8,072 nucleotides of DNA from Candidatus Avelusimicrobium alvi (lineage in GTDB: Bacteria; Elusimicrobiota; Elusimicrobia; Elusimicrobiales; Elusimicrobiaceae), in assembly GCA_002329395.1 (NCBI GenBank), contig DCTQ01000045.1, forward strand, positions 10,383-18,454, given 5' to 3'. Numbering within the stretch: position 1 is the first letter of the stretch; each line of letters begins with the position of its first letter. A program made the position numbers and the translations under genes. Positions 6,526 to 8,072 of this stretch are shown here, one piece after another. The notes beneath the pieces were generated by a model. That model had not been told where the DNA came from. It searched no databases and saw only the letters and a list, made by a program, of their open reading frames with translations.

Positions 6526-7098
6526 ATGAAAAAAGGTTTTACGTTAATGGAAATTTTGGCCGTGCTGTTGGTGATTGCCGTCGTGGTGTCCATGGCGGTG
6601 CCGGTGTTTCGCTCGGTCCGCTACGAAGTAAAGAACGGGCAGGCAAAAACGGCCGCCAAAAAACTTGCGGACGCGATGCGCTCCTATTACCAGGTAAGCC
6701 GCGGCCTGGGCGTGCAGCAGGGCTGTTTTACGCCGACGACCACCGATGGCCGGAACATCGTTATGGCGGCCGCCAGTACGTGCACTTCGCCCACTTCGGA
6801 CGGTATTCCGTACCAAAACAGCGCGGTGACAAATTCTTCCCGCTCGGCGGTGTCGCAGCTGTTTGCGTGCGGGTATTTGTCGTATAAAGATTTTGTCAGC
6901 CTGCCTTACGAATTTTGCACGTGCAACCCGATTAAGGGCGGTTCCCAGCCGGCGAAATGCCAGATTTCCGAAGCGACGGGAACGAATACGCCGTTTGCCG
7001 TGGTGCGCGGCGTTGACGGAGCGGGTAAAAAATATACGGCTTCCGCCTATCATATTTACGTTGACCAGACGATGAAAGTAAAAGATAATGCCGACTAG
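6526..7098 (+). CDS. Type IV prepilin, six cysteines (pilin 3)
   Basis: A 190-residue prepilin with a minimal leader, MKKG, cleaved after Gly4; Phe5 is first and Glu9 is at +5 (GFTLMEILAVLLVIAVVV). The hydrophobic helix ends near residue 28. A Lys/Ala-rich amphipathic helix (about 33-57) is followed by a globular domain with cysteines at 67, 86, 115, 131, 133 and 145. PYEFCTC...KCQIS at 127-148 looks like a diverged version of the YEIC...ACMS block of pilins 1 and 2. The C-terminus, KKYTASAYHIYVDQTMKVK, reads as beta strands. A longer in-frame start at 6469 would overlap pilin 2 by 55 bases and put 19 extra residues before MKKG, so 6526 is chosen. The ribosome site is weak (GGGGA at 6511-6515, ten bases away). 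With only two bases between genes, translational coupling to pilin 2 is likely. GspH/FimT-like minor pilin is an alternative label. Confidence 0.9.
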   Translation: MKKGFTLMEILAVLLVIAVVVSMAVPVFRSVRYEVKNGQAKTAAKKLADAMRSYYQVSRGLGVQQGCFTPTTTDGRNIVMAAASTCTSPTSDGIPYQNSAVTNSSRSAVSQLFACGYLSYKDFVSLPYEFCTCNPIKGGSQPAKCQISEATGTNTPFAVVRGVDGAGKKYTASAYHIYVDQTMKVKDNAD

Positions 7099-7107
7099 GG
7101 GTTACCA

Positions 7108-7617
7108 ATGAAACGCATTTTAAAACGCATTTTAAGCAAAAAAACAGGCGTAACGATTTTGGAAGGCTTAATCGCCCTGGGGCTTTTGGCGCTGGTGGCG
7201 GCGGGCACGTTCGGCGTGCTTCTTTCCGTATCGCGCAAGGCGGGCAGCCCGGACATCCGGGAAGCCATGGTGCTTGCCGTGGAGCGGGCCAACGAACAGC
7301 TGCAAATGTACACGCCTGTGATGGGCTCTATTTCCAACGCTTCGCTTCCGTCGGAGCTGGAATACGGCTTGTGCGGCGGCGATTCCGACCCGCTGGGCAT
7401 CGGCACCAACCACGACATCAACTGTATGCTTCCCCCGTTGTGCGATAGAAACAATTCCAGCTTTTCGTACCGCACCGGAGTCAGCAAGGTAAATATGTCG
7501 CTGCCGCACGTAAGCAACTACGGCAGTAACGGCTTGGTAAGCGGGTGGGGGGCTTCGCCGCTCGCCACGGTGCGCAGTATAGAATTTTCAATTACTTGCA
7601 ACGGGTTTACGTTATGA
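7108..7617 (+). CDS. Minor pilin / pseudopilin, GspI/PilV-like
   Basis: A 169-residue prepilin-type protein. Its leader is long and basic (14 residues, six Lys/Arg) and ends in TG before Val15, with Glu19 at +5 (GVTILEGLIALGLLALVAAG). Val instead of Phe at mature position 1 is uncommon but accepted in minor pilins. ILEGLIAL followed by a helix with REAMVLAVERANEQLQMY at 51-68 resembles GspI/PilV-type minor pseudopilins, which help start the fibre tip. Cysteines lie at 89, 106, 112 and 164. AGGGG at 7097-7101, six bases before the ATG, supports the start. The next prepilin gene overlaps the stop by four bases, and a GspI-GspJ order is what tip-complex operons usually show. The leader contains a 12-base tandem duplication. 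The GspI/PilV subclass is inferred from the helix pattern and gene order only. Confidence 0.8.
   Translation: MKRILKRILSKKTGVTILEGLIALGLLALVAAGTFGVLLSVSRKAGSPDIREAMVLAVERANEQLQMYTPVMGSISNASLPSELEYGLCGGDSDPLGIGTNHDINCMLPPLCDRNNSSFSYRTGVSKVNMSLPHVSNYGSNGLVSGWGASPLATVRSIEFSITCNGFTL
7111..7134 (+). repeat. 12-bp tandem duplication in a prepilin leader
   Basis: AAACGCATTTTA occurs twice in direct succession (7111-7122 and 7123-7134) immediately after the ATG. It encodes Lys-Arg-Ile-Leu twice and keeps the frame. One copy would leave a ten-residue leader, closer to the other pilins here. Confidence 0.9.
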
Positions 7618-8072
7618 TGAATAAAAAGGGTTTTACGTTAACGGAAATTTTACTCGCGGTGATGATTATGGGCATTATCGGGGTGGCGCTTGCGTCTTTA
7701 ACGACGGCGGCGTCGCGCGAATCGGGCGTAGGCCGCAGCAAAGTGCTTTTGCGCAACAATTTATCCATCGCCATCCGCCAGCTCCGCCAGGATATCCATC
7801 AGTCCAGCCGGGTGATGTATGTGCGCGGGCGCATTGATTCTTCTTCCGCGGGAACGGTGGTGCCTTTGCTGGTGCTGGCGAAAAATGCGGATATGAACGA
7901 TGCGGCCATCAACTCCATGTCCAGCCCTTCGTACGTCACGTATTGTTTTGTAACGGGTTCCACGTCGGCCACGCCGTCGGGGGCTTTGTCGGAAGGGAAG
8001 ATTTACCGCCGGGAAAGTTCCGCCGCTCCGTCCTGGAGTTCTTCTACTCCTTCGTGCGGCACGCCGGCGTCG
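7614..8072 (+). CDS. Minor pilin / pseudopilin, GspJ/PilW-like, 3' end cut by window
   Basis: The frame is open from 7614 to the last base: 153 codons with no stop, so the gene continues beyond the window. Leader MMNKKG is cleaved after Gly6, with Phe7 first and Glu11 at +5 (GFTLTEILLAVMIMGIIGVAL). The helix leads into LLRNNLSIAIRQLRQDIHQSS, a pattern typical of GspJ/PilW-type minor pilins (an 'N-x-x-x-A-x-R-x-L-x-x-D' helix after the membrane segment). The remaining part is Ser/Thr-rich, with cysteines at positions 111 and 149. Two consecutive in-frame ATGs (7614 and 7617) could start it. The first overlaps the previous gene's stop as ATGA, a classic coupling arrangement. There is no separate strong ribosome site, consistent with coupling. 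With the preceding GspI-like protein it would be expected to form part of the fibre tip; a GspK/PilX-like gene would be the expected next partner. Confidence 0.85.
   Translation, partial: MMNKKGFTLTEILLAVMIMGIIGVALASLTTAASRESGVGRSKVLLRNNLSIAIRQLRQDIHQSSRVMYVRGRIDSSSAGTVVPLLVLAKNADMNDAAINSMSSPSYVTYCFVTGSTSATPSGALSEGKIYRRESSAAPSWSSSTPSCGTPAS

Noticed and set aside
1..8072. Mobile element, CRISPR array, tRNA or rRNA, defence or toxin genes
   Set aside because: None is seen. The window is filled with pilus-machine genes and gaps under 90 bp, with no direct-repeat arrays, transposase motifs or structured RNA signatures.

Overview
The window reads as one continuous plus-strand locus for a type IV pilus / type II secretion-like envelope machine. 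No gene on the minus strand is credible. The DNA is moderately GC-rich, tightly packed and uses strong Shine-Dalgarno sites. It looks like a diderm (Gram-negative type) bacterium, because it encodes an outer-membrane secretin with a Sec signal peptide. The run of small cysteine-containing prepilins after a short secretin, a GspE/PilB ATPase and a GspF/PilC platform recalls Elusimicrobiota. That assignment rests on overall resemblance only and is low-confidence.

Region 1 (1-711) is the 3' part of a PilP-like gene: an Ala/Pro/Lys-rich linker, a charged helix, and a small C-terminal beta domain of the kind that docks onto the secretin. Region 2 (757-2346) is the secretin (PilQ/GspD family), with two Ser/Gly-rich insertions and no visible AMIN domain. 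A perfect 14-bp hairpin without a T-run lies in the 89-bp gap before the next gene. Region 3 (2436-4175) is the assembly ATPase, with all catalytic boxes and a tetracysteine zinc site. Region 4 (4203-5432) is the inner-membrane platform protein.

Region 5 (5446-8072) is a cassette of five prepilin-type genes. Three are cysteine-rich pilins (5446-6003, 6059-6523, 6526-7098). They are followed by a GspI/PilV-like minor pilin (7108-7617) and a GspJ/PilW-like minor pilin (from 7614, cut by the window end). Spacing falls from tens of bases to a 4-bp ATGA overlap along the cassette, which suggests translational coupling. A consensus TTGACA box before the second pilin may give the pilins their own transcription.

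Together the genes would build an envelope-spanning pilus or pseudopilus. Prepilins are inserted in the inner membrane, cleaved after Gly by a prepilin peptidase (not in the window), and polymerised by the ATPase working through the platform protein. The fibre then exits through the secretin, which the PilP-like protein ties to the inner-membrane complex. The PilM/N/O genes would be expected upstream and a GspK/PilX-like gene downstream, but neither is visible. The machinery is familiar. The less ordinary points are the shared Cys-rich pilin motif, the intergenic hairpin, the degenerate N-terminal domain of the ATPase, and a 12-bp tandem duplication in one pilin leader.
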